Origin: Indolivaga capnocytophagoides DSM 22835
GTDB taxonomy: Bacteria; Bacteroidota; Bacteroidia; Bacteroidales; Dysgonomonadaceae
DNA: 64,000 bases
NCBI RefSeq assembly: GCF_000426485.1
Contig: NZ_AUFL01000004.1
Span: 310,001 to 374,000, forward strand
Direction of reading: 5' to 3'
The notes under the pieces were generated by a model. It was not told where the DNA came from. It worked only from the letters and a program-made list of their open reading frames with translations, and made no database searches. Both the position numbers and the translations under genes were made by a program. Position 1 is the stretch's first letter. Every line of letters begins with the position of its first letter. This document shows, piece after piece, positions 17,154 to 26,095 of this stretch.

Positions 17154-17861
17154 TTATGCTTCTTGAGCTTCTGTATCAACTATTTTCCAAACCAATGATG
17201 CTAATATAGCACCGACAAACGGCCCTACAATAAATATCCATAATTGGCTAAGAGCTTCACCTCCCTGAAAAAGAGCAGGTCCAATACTACGAGCAGGATT
17301 AACAGATGTACCAGTTAAAGGAATACACACAATGTGTACCAGTAAAAGAGATAAACCGATAGCTAAACCGGCAAAATTCCCGGCTCCGCCTTTCGATGTT
17401 GTGCCTAATACAACTAATACAAACACAAACGTAAATACGATTTCGGCAATCAAGCCACCGGTAAAACTTACTCCGGGTTGAAGCCCATTTGCTCCTGTAG
17501 TAGTTGCAAAACTACCACTCTGAGCAATATAAGAGGCACTGCCTGTATCAATAGATGATACGATTGCAAACAGAATAGCAGAGCCTATTACAGCACCTAA
17601 TACTTGAAATAACATATACATTGCGGCATCTTTTGCCGACATTCTTTTGGATAAGAAAACCCCTAAAGTTATCGCCGGATTGATATGGCATCCCGAAACT
17701 TTACCTATAGTATAGGCCATTGCTACAACAGATAGCCCAAACCCGAAAGCAACAGTAAGAACCTGAGCTGTAGAGCCTACTCCAAAATTAAAGATTGCAC
17801 TACCGCATCCCATAAGAACTAACACCATAGTTCCGACTAATTCCGCTAAATACTTTTTCAT
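17154..17861 (-). CDS. aqpZ: Aquaporin Z-type water channel
   Basis: A 235-residue channel of six membrane helices that passes water across the inner membrane. Both NPA boxes are present: GCHINPAITLG (Asn61) and GTSVNPARSIGPALF near residue 187. The ar/R filter Arg follows the second NPA, as in water-selective AqpZ. The length fits AqpZ (231 in E. coli) and not the longer glycerol facilitators. A -7 box lies upstream, and a perfect bidirectional terminator ends the gene. Confidence 0.95.
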   Translation of the reverse strand: MKKYLAELVGTMVLVLMGCGSAIFNFGVGSTAQVLTVAFGFGLSVVAMAYTIGKVSGCHINPAITLGVFLSKRMSAKDAAMYMLFQVLGAVIGSAILFAIVSSIDTGSASYIAQSGSFATTTGANGLQPGVSFTGGLIAEIVFTFVFVLVVLGTTSKGGAGNFAGLAIGLSLLLVHIVCIPLTGTSVNPARSIGPALFQGGEALSQLWIFIVGPFVGAILASLVWKIVDTEAQEA

Positions 17862-17886
17862 GAGAAATGTGTTAAATTATACAATG

Positions 17887-17894
17887 CAAATATA
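17887..17894 (-). promoter_or_regulatory. aqpZ -7 box
   Basis: On the minus strand TATATTTG (complement of 17887-17894) matches TAnnTTTG 26 bases before the aqpZ ATG. No -33 consensus is visible. Confidence 0.5.
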
Positions 17895-17977
17895 ATAAAA
17901 TCAGACATATTTTAGCATAATAGAATTTCTTTTATGTTAAAATACAGATAATACTATCGTAACAGGGTATAATAAAA

Positions 17978-18535
17978 TTATTTCTTTGGAGGACGGATAC
18001 TTACTTTCTCAATTAATTCTTTTGTTATAATAATGGGGCTCTCATCAACTTCAATACCAAATACATTGATAAGTATATTCTTTGATTTTTCGGATAATTT
18101 CTTTGCTCCTCCTCCTGATAGATTCAAACCGGAAGGAGTAACGAGCCCATCAACTCGGTTTGCTGTATTCATAAATTCCCATCTACCATTGTTAAACACA
18201 GGAGTAACGTGCCCGTCCGGCAATTTATTTAACGGAATATTAGATCTTAAATTCTTTAATCCTTCACCTAATTGATATTTATCTTCGAATTCGGCTCCTC
18301 CTGTCTTTTTCTGATATTTCTTTGCAAACTCCGATAAATCATCGTCTTGTATAGCTTTTCCGAGTGTAGACTGTTGTCGAAATGACGATGGGGGAAGAGA
18401 GGTTGGCTTGACCTGTTTTAACAAATCCTTTTTAATTTCATCCCTTATTGACCCTGATAATGAACTTTGAGCTTGTAAGGTAATCCCGATTGAAAGGAAA
18501 AGAAAACTAGTAACGCATCTCTGACTAAAGTTCAT
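17978..18535 (-). CDS. Secreted protein of unknown family (paralogue 1)
   Basis: A 185-residue exported protein with signal peptide ending near TLQAQSS. It is a paralogue of the next gene upstream (18765-19316). The two share an IRDEIKKDLLKQVKP-like start, GGAEFEDK in the middle, and SGLNLSGG..LSEKSKNILINVFGIEVDE near the end. No known domain is recognised. Its upstream region holds two palindrome repeats, including copy F, whose inner part offers TACGTTTG as a -7 box on this strand. Confidence 0.6.
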   Translation of the reverse strand: MNFSQRCVTSFLFLSIGITLQAQSSLSGSIRDEIKKDLLKQVKPTSLPPSSFRQQSTLGKAIQDDDLSEFAKKYQKKTGGAEFEDKYQLGEGLKNLRSNIPLNKLPDGHVTPVFNNGRWEFMNTANRVDGLVTPSGLNLSGGGAKKLSEKSKNILINVFGIEVDESPIIITKELIEKVSIRPPKK

Positions 18536-18584
18536 TTTTTTTGTATTAAATAACCGAAAAATATAACAGGTAAAACCATAAAAT

Positions 18585-18595
18585 GGTCTGAGGCC
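18585..18595. repeat. Palindrome site between paralogues
   Basis: GGTCTGAGGCC, one mismatch from the perfect palindrome, flanked by AAAT and TTAAT. It lies 50 bases upstream of the ATG of the 185-residue paralogue. Confidence 0.55.
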
Positions 18596-18682
18596 TTAAT
18601 GTAAATTTATAGAGCAAATCTATAAAATAAGTATGTTGCTTTTTATACAAAAAAGTTAACAAACATTACATTATGAAACTTT

Positions 18683-18764
18683 AAGGTCTCTGTTCTTTTA
18701 TTGATTTTGCAAACGTAATATTTACAGGTAACTATTGCTTTCGAGTTTCTAATACTTAAAAAAA
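18683..18764 (+). repeat. Long palindrome repeat, copy F
   Basis: GGTCTCTGTTC (18685-18695), TTTATTGATTTTGCAAACGT, then GGTAACTATTGCTTT and CTAATACTTAAAAAAATTAA. On the minus strand the core reads TACGTTTG (18710-18717), a -7 box facing the gene that starts at 18535. Confidence 0.7.
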
Positions 18765-19316
18765 TTAATTATCAATATCCATACCTAAAACATGTTTCAG
18801 TACATTTTTTGATTTAGTCGATATCGGCTTTTTCTCTTTGAATCCTGAAAGATTTAGACCTCCTGCAGTCACTTCGGCTTTAATACCCTGTAACCGATTT
18901 TTCTGCGATAAGTTATCTTGAATAAAATCAGTTGCGGATTTTTTTATAAAATAAGATTTACCATTAGAGATAACGACCTTATATGTCGATCCGTTTTCCA
19001 TCTTGAACAGATCCATGTTAGCCATCGATCCCCCTAGCCCCTTAGTTGTAAGTTTATCTTCAAACTGAGCTCCCCCGTTCCGGTACTGACCTATTTTTTT
19101 ATGGATATTATCCTTATTTACAACTTTTACAACCGCCCCCTCTCTAAATTGTTCTTTGTAATTTCTCATATTAGGGTCTATGATCTGCAGTGGTGGCTTT
19201 ACCTGATTGAGAAGTGATTTTTTGCGTTCGTCTTCTATCGATGATTGTGCATATACTGATCCAGAGAATAAGAGAATCAAGCATATATTACAGGTTATCT
19301 GTTTTGTAAAGGTCAT
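18765..19316 (-). CDS. Secreted protein of unknown family (paralogue 2)
   Basis: I chose ATG 19316, giving MTFTKQITCNICLILLFSGS and a clean signal peptide (cut near VYAQSS); the frame extends 15 codons upstream. The 183-residue product shares with the adjacent gene DERKKSLLNQVKP, GGAQFEDK, an ENG/PDG turn, and GGLNLSGF...STKSKNVLKHVLGMDIDN. This paralogue lacks the last 20 residues of its neighbour. The duplicated pair is separated by palindrome repeats. Function is unknown. Confidence 0.6.
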   Translation of the reverse strand: MTFTKQITCNICLILLFSGSVYAQSSIEDERKKSLLNQVKPPLQIIDPNMRNYKEQFREGAVVKVVNKDNIHKKIGQYRNGGAQFEDKLTTKGLGGSMANMDLFKMENGSTYKVVISNGKSYFIKKSATDFIQDNLSQKNRLQGIKAEVTAGGLNLSGFKEKKPISTKSKNVLKHVLGMDIDN

Positions 19317-19435
19317 AATCAATAGTGTCAGTGATATGACAACAAAACTAACTAAAGACAACCTTATTATATATGTAAAGAAAGTTAACCTTATAACCTA
19401 TACATATAAGAATTGTTTCGTTTGTTAAAAATTAA

Positions 19436-19921
19436 CTAAACAAACGACCGAGACAGTAATAACACAATTTGCTCTAAATAAGTAGCATCTATTTCAGAAA
19501 AGCACCCTATATATTCACTATCTATATCCAAAACGCCCATGATTGAGTCGTTTATTCTAATAGGAAGAACTATCTCTGACAACGATTCGGCATCGCAGGC
19601 AATATGCCCCGGAAAAGTATTGACATCTTCCACTATTTGAATTTTATCTTCTTTCCATGCTGTACCGCAAACACCTTTGCCGTATGCTATACGGGTACAT
19701 GCTATTTTTCCCTGAAAAGGACCTAATACTAATTGATTATTCTTTATAATGTAAAAGCCAACCCATAAAAAATGAAAGGCTTCTTTTAATACTGCCGAAA
19801 CATTAGCCATATTTGCTATCATATCAGTTTCACCCGATAGTAAGCCCTCAATTTGAGGAAGTAAACTCTTATATTGCTCTTCTCTCGATACATCTTGGAG
19901 AAGATTTAATTTTTCAGTCAT
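19436..19921 (-). CDS. msrC: Free methionine-(R)-sulfoxide reductase (GAF domain)
   Basis: This 161-residue GAF-domain enzyme reduces free L-methionine-(R)-sulfoxide. The family markers are WVGFYI, LGPFQGKIACTRIAYGKGVCGTAW, and VNTFPGHIACDAESLSEIVLPI. These carry the three redox Cys residues, in IAC, GVC and IAC order, of which the last is the nucleophile in E. coli fRMsr. DIDSEYIGCFSEID completes the domain. It sits 4 bp downstream of the YceI lipoprotein gene, so both probably form one unit that may respond to oxidative stress; the last point is inference. Confidence 0.9.
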   Translation of the reverse strand: MTEKLNLLQDVSREEQYKSLLPQIEGLLSGETDMIANMANVSAVLKEAFHFLWVGFYIIKNNQLVLGPFQGKIACTRIAYGKGVCGTAWKEDKIQIVEDVNTFPGHIACDAESLSEIVLPIRINDSIMGVLDIDSEYIGCFSEIDATYLEQIVLLLSRSFV

Positions 19922-19925
19922 AATT

Positions 19926-20588
19926 TTATTTTGGATTTTTTACCCGTGCTATAATCTCAACTTTTATTTCGATACTGTCATTAACTATGCTAGATTGCAT
20001 TTCATCATATATCGTATTCGAACCGTAATTAATCCCCCATTGAGTACGATCTATTTTAAACGGACGAGAGACTGCCTTATAAACATCCCCGTCTTTAGTG
20101 ATCTTCGCATCAAAAGACAACCCTTTGTCCAAACCTTTCAATTCCAGATGACCTCCAATATGGTGAGTAACACTATCATTATTTGCAACTACTTCACACT
20201 GAGTTAAAGTGAATTGTGCATCCGGAAACCTGATAATATCAAAAAAGTCACTCCTATTCAAATGTCTTTCGAGTTTTAGCCGATCTTTTTCATTAGTTAT
20301 GCTTGTACACTTTATCGTATTCATATTTATAGTAAAGCCTCCTAATTTTATTTTGTCACCTGCAATATACAAGATACCTTCTTTCAGTTTCAATGTTCCG
20401 TGATGCATTGTCTTTGGTCCGAATCCTGTCCAATAAATAATTGAAGCATCTGTATCCACGGTCAATGGTATGCCATTATCTTCGGTCGCCACTGCCATAG
20501 TCTTTTCTTTTTTTTCTTTACATGAATAACTAAAAAGCAATCCTAAAATCAATATCCACGTTACATTGTTCATTTTAATCTTTACCAT
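19926..20588 (-). CDS. YceI-family lipoprotein
   Basis: A 220-residue lipoprotein: GLLFSYSCKEKKEK places the lipidated Cys near residue 23. The YceI lipocalin-like domain begins near residue 45 (VDTDASIIYWTGFGPKTMHHGTLKLKEG) and ends with EIKVEIIARV. YceI barrels bind isoprenoid-like lipids. The start is ATG 20588 or the in-frame ATG at 20573, which gives a more compact signal. It precedes msrC by 4 bp. A tiny membrane ORF may lie 11 bp upstream. Confidence 0.85.
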   Translation of the reverse strand: MVKIKMNNVTWILILGLLFSYSCKEKKEKTMAVATEDNGIPLTVDTDASIIYWTGFGPKTMHHGTLKLKEGILYIAGDKIKLGGFTINMNTIKCTSITNEKDRLKLERHLNRSDFFDIIRFPDAQFTLTQCEVVANNDSVTHHIGGHLELKGLDKGLSFDAKITKDGDVYKAVSRPFKIDRTQWGINYGSNTIYDEMQSSIVNDSIEIKVEIIARVKNPK

Positions 20589-20599
20589 ATATTGTATGC

Positions 20600-20791
20600 T
20601 TATTTTCTCTTTATTTTCTGAGAGAGTAAAAAAATCCCCAAACTATATAATGCCACAAAAATAACATTAAAAAGCAGAACAGTAATAAGCTGCTTTGATA
20701 TTTTTCGTTTGCAATACCGTATTGAATCAATATATCCAATATTAGCTTTATAATATACAATAATATTAAAATAACCGATAAACCATAGCAT
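20600..20791 (-). CDS. Possible small membrane protein
   Basis: A 63-codon ORF from ATG 20791 with a basic middle (RYCKRKISKQ) and a single strong hydrophobic stretch (LITVLLFNVIFVALYSLGIF) ending in a basic tail. This is a plausible topology for a small inner-membrane protein. It ends 11 bp before the YceI gene in the same direction. I recognise no family, and the region is AT-rich enough to give such an ORF by chance. Confidence 0.3.
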   Translation of the reverse strand: MLWFIGYFNIIVYYKANIGYIDSIRYCKRKISKQLITVLLFNVIFVALYSLGIFLLSQKIKRK

Positions 20792-20950
20792 ATTATGATG
20801 CTATCTTACAAAAACAAATACATTAATATGGATATATATAAAGATATATCCAATCATTATATTTATAGTAAACAAAAAAAATCCGGTACAAATAACCAAC
20901 AGAAAAGATTCAACAAAAGCTAAAAGTAAGGGTTTGTTATTTTTTCTAAC
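20792..20950. other. AT-rich gap before the leu leader
   Basis: No gene is seen. GGATATAT and ATATATCC (20828-20851) form a short 8-bp hairpin. Nothing else is recognised before the leu promoter. Confidence 0.4.
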
Positions 20951-20956
20951 ATTTTA

Positions 20957-20987
20957 TTTGGATTACAAGAAATATATTATACTTTTG
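20957..20987 (+). promoter_or_regulatory. leu operon promoter
   Basis: TTTG (20957-20960), a 19-bp spacer and TACTTTTG (20980-20987) match the Bacteroidetes promoter at every consensus base. It lies 24 bases before the leader-peptide ATG. Confidence 0.8.
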
Positions 20988-21011
20988 TTGTCAACATTTA
21001 AATAGGATTCA

Positions 21012-21071
21012 ATGAAGTCATTTATTAACAATATTAGCATTTCTCTTATTCTGCTCTGGGAACAATCTTAG
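21012..21071 (+). CDS. leuL: leu operon leader peptide
   Basis: A 19-codon ORF, MKSFINNISISLILLWEQS, begins 24 bases after the leu -7 box. Its core has Ile, Leu, Ile, Leu and Leu close together (codons ATT, CTT, ATT, CTG, CTC within 21039-21056), as expected of a leader that senses charged tRNA-Leu and perhaps tRNA-Ile. It ends 46 bases before a strong terminator hairpin. It has the same length and the same Gln-Ser-stop end as the trp leader in this window. Confidence 0.75.
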   Translation: MKSFINNISISLILLWEQS

Positions 21072-21116
21072 AGTGAGTAATGCTGTGTAGTAATTAAAAA
21101 TGATAATAATATATAC

Positions 21117-21156
21117 CAGAGCCTTTCTCACAAAAGAGAAAGGCTCTGATTTTTTT
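21117..21156 (+). terminator. leu attenuator terminator
   Basis: CAGAGCCTTTCTC (21117-21129) pairs perfectly with GAGAAAGGCTCTG (21136-21148), followed by seven T. Two competing pairings are possible: GCTCTGG of the leader (21053-21059) with CCAGAGC (21116-21122), and TTAGAGT over the leader stop (21068-21074) with GCTCTGA (21143-21149). Confidence 0.85.
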
Positions 21157-21217
21157 AATAAAGTACACTCGGTTATTTTTTAGGATTAACTATTAAATTT
21201 TTTAATATTGATTTGTT

Positions 21218-22708
21218 ATGGACAAGTTATTTATTTTTGACACGACATTAAGAGATGGAGAGCAGGTACCAGGCTGCCAGTTAAACACAATTGAAAAAAT
21301 TGAGGTAGCCAAATCACTCGAAATACTCGGTGTAGATGTTATTGAAGCCGGTTTTCCTGTCTCTAGTCCGGGAGACTTTAAGTCTGTTGTCGAAATATCA
21401 AAAGCAGTAACATGGCCTACGATATGCGCATTAACCAGAGCCGTAGAAAAAGACATAGAAGTTGCAGCTGAAGCCCTGAAATACGCAAAAAACAAAAGAA
21501 TACACACCGGAATCGGAACATCCGAATACCATATAAAATATAAGTTCAACTCGACTCAGGACGAGATTATTGAGCGGGCAGCAGCAGCAGTAAAATATGC
21601 AAAACGTTTCGTTGAAGATATTGAATTTTATGCCGAAGACGCCGGACGTACAGACAATGCCTACCTAGCCAGAGTAGTACAGGCTGTAATCAATGCCGGT
21701 GCTACTGTAGTAAATATACCTGACACAACCGGATATTGTCTGCCTACCGAATACGGAGCAAAAATAAAATATCTGATAGATCATGTGGATATGAAAAATG
21801 CAATATTATCTACACATTGTCATCAAGATTTGGGTATGGCTACGGCCAACTCCATAATGGGAGTCATGAATGGAGCCCGTCAAGTAGAAGTTACAATCAA
21901 CGGTATCGGTGAACGTGCCGGAAATACATCTCTGGAAGAAGTTGTTATGGCTATAAAGAGTCATAAAGAACTAAATATAGAAACAAATATCAATACACAA
22001 AAGATATACCCGATAAGCCGGATGATTTCGAGTCTTATGAACATGCCTGTTCAGCCCAATAAAGCAATAGTAGGCCGTAATGCTTTTGCCCATTCATCAG
22101 GGATACATCAGGATGGTGTATTAAAGAATATGGCTACCTACGAAATCATAGATCCTAAAGAAGTTGGTATTGATGACAATGCCATCGTACTTACAGCCAG
22201 AAGCGGGCGTGCTGCTTTAAAAAACAGATTGGGAATACTTGGTATCCAGATTTCAGATGATGAGTTAGCCGAAATTTATCAACGTTTTTTAGAACTTGCC
22301 GATAGAAAAAAAGATATTACTGACGAAGATATTCTTATCTTAGCAGGCAAAGAAACGGGAAAAATGCACCGCATCAAATTAGATTACCTGCAAGTAATAG
22401 CCGGAATCGGAGTAAAATGTGTTGCAAATGTCGGGATAGATATAGCCGGCGAAAAATTTGAAGCATCGGCATCCGGCAATGGTCCTGTAGATGCAGCCAT
22501 ATCAGCTATTAAACAAATAGTCCGTCGTCATACAGTGATACAAGAATTCCTGATACAAGCTATCAATAAAGGTAGCGATGATGTAGGGAAAGTACATATG
22601 CAAGTAGAACATGACGGGCAGATATATTATGGATTCGCAGCAAATACAGACATCGTAGCCGCGTCGGCCGAAGCATTTATCAATGCAATAAATAAGTTTG
22701 TCAAATAA
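21218..22708 (+). CDS. leuA: 2-isopropylmalate synthase
   Basis: LeuA condenses acetyl-CoA with 2-oxoisovalerate, the first committed step of leucine synthesis. The 496-residue protein has the catalytic barrel start [16 protein letters not shown], the metal-binding [14 protein letters not shown] and [17 protein letters not shown], then [10 protein letters not shown]-terminal leucine-sensing LeuA_dimer domain (about 385-496, with [18 protein letters not shown]) should give feedback inhibition. It is the first gene after the attenuator. A weak hairpin (22748-22791) separates it from the inserted acyltransferase gene. Confidence 0.95.
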   Translation: MDKLFIFDTTLRDGEQVPGCQLNTIEKIEVAKSLEILGVDVIEAGFPVSSPGDFKSVVEISKAVTWPTICALTRAVEKDIEVAAEALKYAKNKRIHTGIGTSEYHIKYKFNSTQDEIIERAAAAVKYAKRFVEDIEFYAEDAGRTDNAYLARVVQAVINAGATVVNIPDTTGYCLPTEYGAKIKYLIDHVDMKNAILSTHCHQDLGMATANSIMGVMNGARQVEVTINGIGERAGNTSLEEVVMAIKSHKELNIETNINTQKIYPISRMISSLMNMPVQPNKAIVGRNAFAHSSGIHQDGVLKNMATYEIIDPKEVGIDDNAIVLTARSGRAALKNRLGILGIQISDDELAEIYQRFLELADRKKDITDEDILILAGKETGKMHRIKLDYLQVIAGIGVKCVANVGIDIAGEKFEASASGNGPVDAAISAIKQIVRRHTVIQEFLIQAINKGSDDVGKVHMQVEHDGQIYYGFAANTDIVAASAEAFINAINKFVK

Positions 22709-22747
22709 TGTCCAAAACTTTTGGAGAACTTTGGATAGCACAATAAA

Positions 22748-22791
22748 AACGGAGAGATACAGTTATAATATACAATAAGTAACTCTCTGTT
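22748..22791 (+). other. Imperfect hairpin after leuA
   Basis: AACGGAGAGATAC (22748-22760) and GTAACTCTCTGTT (22779-22791) pair with one mismatch and one G.U, followed by a weak T-rich tail. It could reduce read-through into the acyltransferase gene. Confidence 0.45.
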
Positions 22792-22809
22792 ATTTAACCA
22801 GAAGCATCT

Positions 22810-23901
22810 GTGGAGCCTAAAAAAATTGAATATATAGATAGTTTAAGAGGAATTGCTATATTATTAGTAGTGGGAGTACATATCCTTACCTATTTTAAGG
22901 GTAATACATCGGAATTTTTCCCTCCGCTATTAACAGAATATATATATGATTTCCGTTGCGGTGTATCCCTCTTCTTTATTGTCAGTGCATATACTTTGGC
23001 AATGTCGCACGACCGAAGAAGTGATGAGAAATATGCCTCTAGAAATTTCTTTATCAGACGGTTTTTCCGTATAGCACCTATTTATTACTTAGCCATTATT
23101 TGCATCTATTTATATAGATATAATTTCAATGTGGCTGATTTCATAGAAGGAACTAAATCATTCTGGTTTGTGAGCAATTTCTTATTCATAAATACACTAT
23201 CTCCCCATATAATTGGAATAATCGTACCGGGAGGATGGTCTGTTTCTGTCGAATTCATGTTTTATATTCTATTTCCGATTTTAACCATATGGGTAAAGAA
23301 TACCAACCGGAGTTTACTATTCTTTTGTATCATGATCACCATTGCGGCTCTATTCCATTATATATATAAAGATGATCCGCTGTTGTCGAAATTTGAATTT
23401 ATGGAAATAAATTTTCTGTATCAGATACCGATCTTTTTCCTTGGAATATTTGCTTACCATATTATTCAAAAAAAAGATTACAGAATAAATCCGGTCACCA
23501 TCTTATTTGCAGCTGCGATAATCATTATGTTTGCTCATATAGACTATCCTTATTATTTCCCCTGGATTATTGCTTTTACTGTGCTTCTCGTTGTACAAAG
23601 TAAATATTCTCTGAAAATATTCTCGAATAAGATTCTAGCTCAGATAGGAAAAGTCAGTTTCAGTATGTATATTATTCATTTCTTTGTAATACAAATACTC
23701 GAAAGTTTAGGATTTGTACAAATCATTCCGATCACGAATCTGACAAGTTCTTTGCTCAACTTTTGCATGCTGTATCTGGCTGTAGCTCTGATTACATTCC
23801 TTATTGCCAATATTACATATAAACTTATAGAAATACCGGGACAAAACCTGGGTAAGAAAATCATAAAAAAATTAGATCAACAAAATAAAATTACTGTATG
23901 A
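22810..23901 (+). CDS. OafA/YrhL-type membrane acyltransferase
   Basis: A 363-residue Acyltransferase_3 protein with about ten membrane helices. [20 protein letters not shown] at residues 6-25 carries the family's Arg and catalytic His. [17 protein letters not shown] and the [13 protein letters not shown] segment follow in the expected order. Such enzymes acetylate surface polysaccharides. The start is GTG 22810; the conserved motif follows immediately. The last four bases overlap leuC (ATGA), so it is translated within the leu transcript although it has no role in leucine synthesis. Confidence 0.88.
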   Translation: MEPKKIEYIDSLRGIAILLVVGVHILTYFKGNTSEFFPPLLTEYIYDFRCGVSLFFIVSAYTLAMSHDRRSDEKYASRNFFIRRFFRIAPIYYLAIICIYLYRYNFNVADFIEGTKSFWFVSNFLFINTLSPHIIGIIVPGGWSVSVEFMFYILFPILTIWVKNTNRSLLFFCIMITIAALFHYIYKDDPLLSKFEFMEINFLYQIPIFFLGIFAYHIIQKKDYRINPVTILFAAAIIIMFAHIDYPYYFPWIIAFTVLLVVQSKYSLKIFSNKILAQIGKVSFSMYIIHFFVIQILESLGFVQIIPITNLTSSLLNFCMLYLAVALITFLIANITYKLIEIPGQNLGKKIIKKLDQQNKITV

Positions 23902-25292
23902 AAACATTGTTTGATAAAATCTGGGATGCACACACTGTATCTACCGTAGTTGATGGACCTACACAATTGTACATCGACAGGCACTTTTGCCATGAGGTAA
24001 CAAGCCCGCAGGCTTTTAACGGATTACGTTCCAGAGGACTCAAGGTTCTTCGCCCCGAAAGAACGACTCTTACAGCAGACCATAATACACCGACAATCAA
24101 TCAAGATCAGCCGGTAAAAGATCCTATTTCCAAAAATCAATTGGATACCCTTTCTAAAAATGCTCAGGAATTCGGATTGACATTGTATGCTCTTGGTCAC
24201 AGAAAAAACGGAGTAGTACATATCATCGGACCTGAAAACGGATATACTCAACCCGGTATGACTATCGTATGTGGAGATAGCCACACTTCTACTCATGGAG
24301 CTTTCGGTTCTATTGCATTCGGAATAGGTACATCCGAAGTCGAAATGGTATTGGCTACACAATGTATCTTGCAGTCGAGACCTAAAACAATGAGGATAAC
24401 CTTCAACGGAAAATTGGATAAAGGTGTAACAGCTAAAGATGTTGCGCTATATATGATATCTAAGTTGACAACAGGAGGAGCCACCGGATATTTCGTTGAA
24501 TATGCAGGTGAGGTAATCCGCAACATGTCGATGGAGGAACGTATGACTCTATGTAACCTGAGTATAGAGATGGGTGCTCGCGGAGGGCTTATTGCTCCTG
24601 ATGAAAAGACATTCAATTATGTAAAAGGTCGTGAATTTGCACCTAAAGGAGAAGAATACGACAAAGCTTTGACATATTGGGAAACGCTTAAAACAGATGA
24701 AGGAGCCAAATTCGATAAGGAACTGGTATTTGAAGCTGCCGACATACAACCCATGATTACATACGGAACTAATCCGGGAATGGGTATGGCTATAAACGGA
24801 ACTATCCCTACATTGGACGAAATAGATGAAGCCGGACGTATTTCTTTCCAGAAATCAATGGATTATATGGGGTTCAAACCGGGAGAAAAACTTGAAGGTA
24901 AACAAATAGACTATGTCTTTTTAGGCAGTTGTACTAATGGCCGTATTGAAGACTTCCGAGCATTTACCAACTTCATCAAAGGCAAGAAAAAAGCAGAAAA
25001 CGTGATTGCATGGCTCGTTCCTGGAAGTTGGATGGTAGAACAACAAATTAAGGAAGAAGGATTGTATGACATACTTATCGAAGCCGGATTTGAATTACGT
25101 CAACCCGGATGTTCGGCATGTTTGGCTATGAATGATGATAAAGTACCAGCCGGAAAATATGCAGTATCGACATCAAACCGTAATTTCGAAGGACGACAAG
25201 GTCCGGGAGCCCGTACTATTTTGGCTGGACCATTGGTTGCTGCTGCTGCTGCTGTTACCGGAAAAATTACTGACCCCAGAAGTTTTATGTAA
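23898..25292 (+). CDS. leuC: 3-isopropylmalate dehydratase, large subunit
   Basis: LeuC with LeuD isomerises 2- to 3-isopropylmalate. The 464-residue sequence is the standard length. Iron-sulfur ligands are the Cys in GSCTNGR and the pair in [44 protein letters not shown] and [12 protein letters not shown] are family segments. Its ATG overlaps the stop of the acyltransferase gene. LeuD follows after 129 bp that are mostly a long palindrome repeat. Confidence 0.96.
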   Translation: MKTLFDKIWDAHTVSTVVDGPTQLYIDRHFCHEVTSPQAFNGLRSRGLKVLRPERTTLTADHNTPTINQDQPVKDPISKNQLDTLSKNAQEFGLTLYALGHRKNGVVHIIGPENGYTQPGMTIVCGDSHTSTHGAFGSIAFGIGTSEVEMVLATQCILQSRPKTMRITFNGKLDKGVTAKDVALYMISKLTTGGATGYFVEYAGEVIRNMSMEERMTLCNLSIEMGARGGLIAPDEKTFNYVKGREFAPKGEEYDKALTYWETLKTDEGAKFDKELVFEAADIQPMITYGTNPGMGMAINGTIPTLDEIDEAGRISFQKSMDYMGFKPGEKLEGKQIDYVFLGSCTNGRIEDFRAFTNFIKGKKKAENVIAWLVPGSWMVEQQIKEEGLYDILIEAGFELRQPGCSACLAMNDDKVPAGKYAVSTSNRNFEGRQGPGARTILAGPLVAAAAAVTGKITDPRSFM

Positions 25293-25304
25293 TATCCGAT
25301 TGCA

Positions 25305-25410
25305 TTAAGGTCTCAGACCTATTTATTGACTTTGCAAGCATAACAGCAACAGCAGGTTATCGTTAAAAGAAATGTCATTAAATATTTTCTGTCACTTAAT
25401 TTACTTAAAA
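25305..25410 (+). repeat. Long palindrome repeat, copy C
   Basis: A perfect palindrome, GGTCTCAGACC (25309-25319), is followed by TATTTATTGACTTTGCAAGC, ATAACAGCAACAG, GGTTATCGTTAAAA, and CATTAAATATTTTCTGTCAC plus TTAATTTAC. It fills the leuC-leuD gap and is the clearest full copy. Confidence 0.8.
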
Positions 25411-25421
25411 AAATTGTCTAA

Positions 25422-26012
25422 ATGGAAAAGTTTCAAAAATTAACATCAACATACGTTCCACTTCCAATCGAAAATGTGGATACAGACCAAATTATACCTG
25501 CACGTTTCCTTAAAGCTACAACTAAAGAGGGTTTCGGAGATAATCTTTTTGCCGACTGGCGATATGAAAAAGACGGAAATCCAAAAAAAGATTTCGTACT
25601 GAACAACCCTACTTACAGTGGAGAAATTCTGGTTGCAGGTAAGAACTTCGGTAGCGGATCGAGTCGCGAACACGCTGCATGGGCTATTGCTGGTTATGGT
25701 TTTAAAGCTGTTGTATCGAGCTTTTTTGCCGATATTTTCAGAAATAATGCTTTAAATAACGGTGTTTTACCTGTAATTATTTCACCTGAATTTCTTGCTG
25801 AAATTTTCAGCTCTATGAGCAAGAATCCAAAGGCTACATTGACCATAGATCTGGAAAATCAAACCATAACCAATAATTCGACCGGAAAGAGCGAATCATT
25901 CGAAATCAATCCTTACAAAAAAGAGTGTTTGATGAAAGGTCTTGATGATATAGATTACCTGTTATCAAAAAAAGATTCAATCGAGCAATACGAAACAGAT
26001 CGTACATTCTAA
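25422..26012 (+). CDS. leuD: 3-isopropylmalate dehydratase, small subunit
   Basis: LeuD is the swivel-domain partner of LeuC. The 196-residue product begins with [21 protein letters not shown] and carries [17 protein letters not shown], the substrate-recognition loop, and [17 protein letters not shown]. Length and order after leuC are normal. A perfect hairpin with a short T-run follows (26026-26061), which could shift the ratio of leuD to the downstream genes. Confidence 0.96.
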   Translation: MEKFQKLTSTYVPLPIENVDTDQIIPARFLKATTKEGFGDNLFADWRYEKDGNPKKDFVLNNPTYSGEILVAGKNFGSGSSREHAAWAIAGYGFKAVVSSFFADIFRNNALNNGVLPVIISPEFLAEIFSSMSKNPKATLTIDLENQTITNNSTGKSESFEINPYKKECLMKGLDDIDYLLSKKDSIEQYETDRTF

Positions 26013-26025
26013 TAATGCTGAATAT

Positions 26026-26061
26026 GCCAATACCTGATTCAATTTAGGTATTGGCTTTTCT
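26026..26061 (+). terminator. Hairpin between leuD and the second IPMS-like gene
   Basis: GCCAATACCT (26026-26035) and AGGTATTGGC (26046-26055) pair perfectly, followed by TTTTCT. It is a partial terminator or attenuator inside the operon. Confidence 0.7.
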
Positions 26062-26095
26062 GAACAATCAATCTATAACTACATCCAATGTTAGT

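Noticed and set aside
20950-21217. T-box or amino-acid riboswitch before leuA
   Set aside because: No T-box motif is present; a leader peptide plus terminator explains the sequence.
24293-24616. 107-codon minus-strand ORF opposite leuC
   Set aside because: It is fully contained in leuC, which has all family motifs.
25305-25410. CRISPR repeat
   Set aside because: The palindromic repeats are dispersed, singly placed and in both orientations, with no regular spacers or cas genes.
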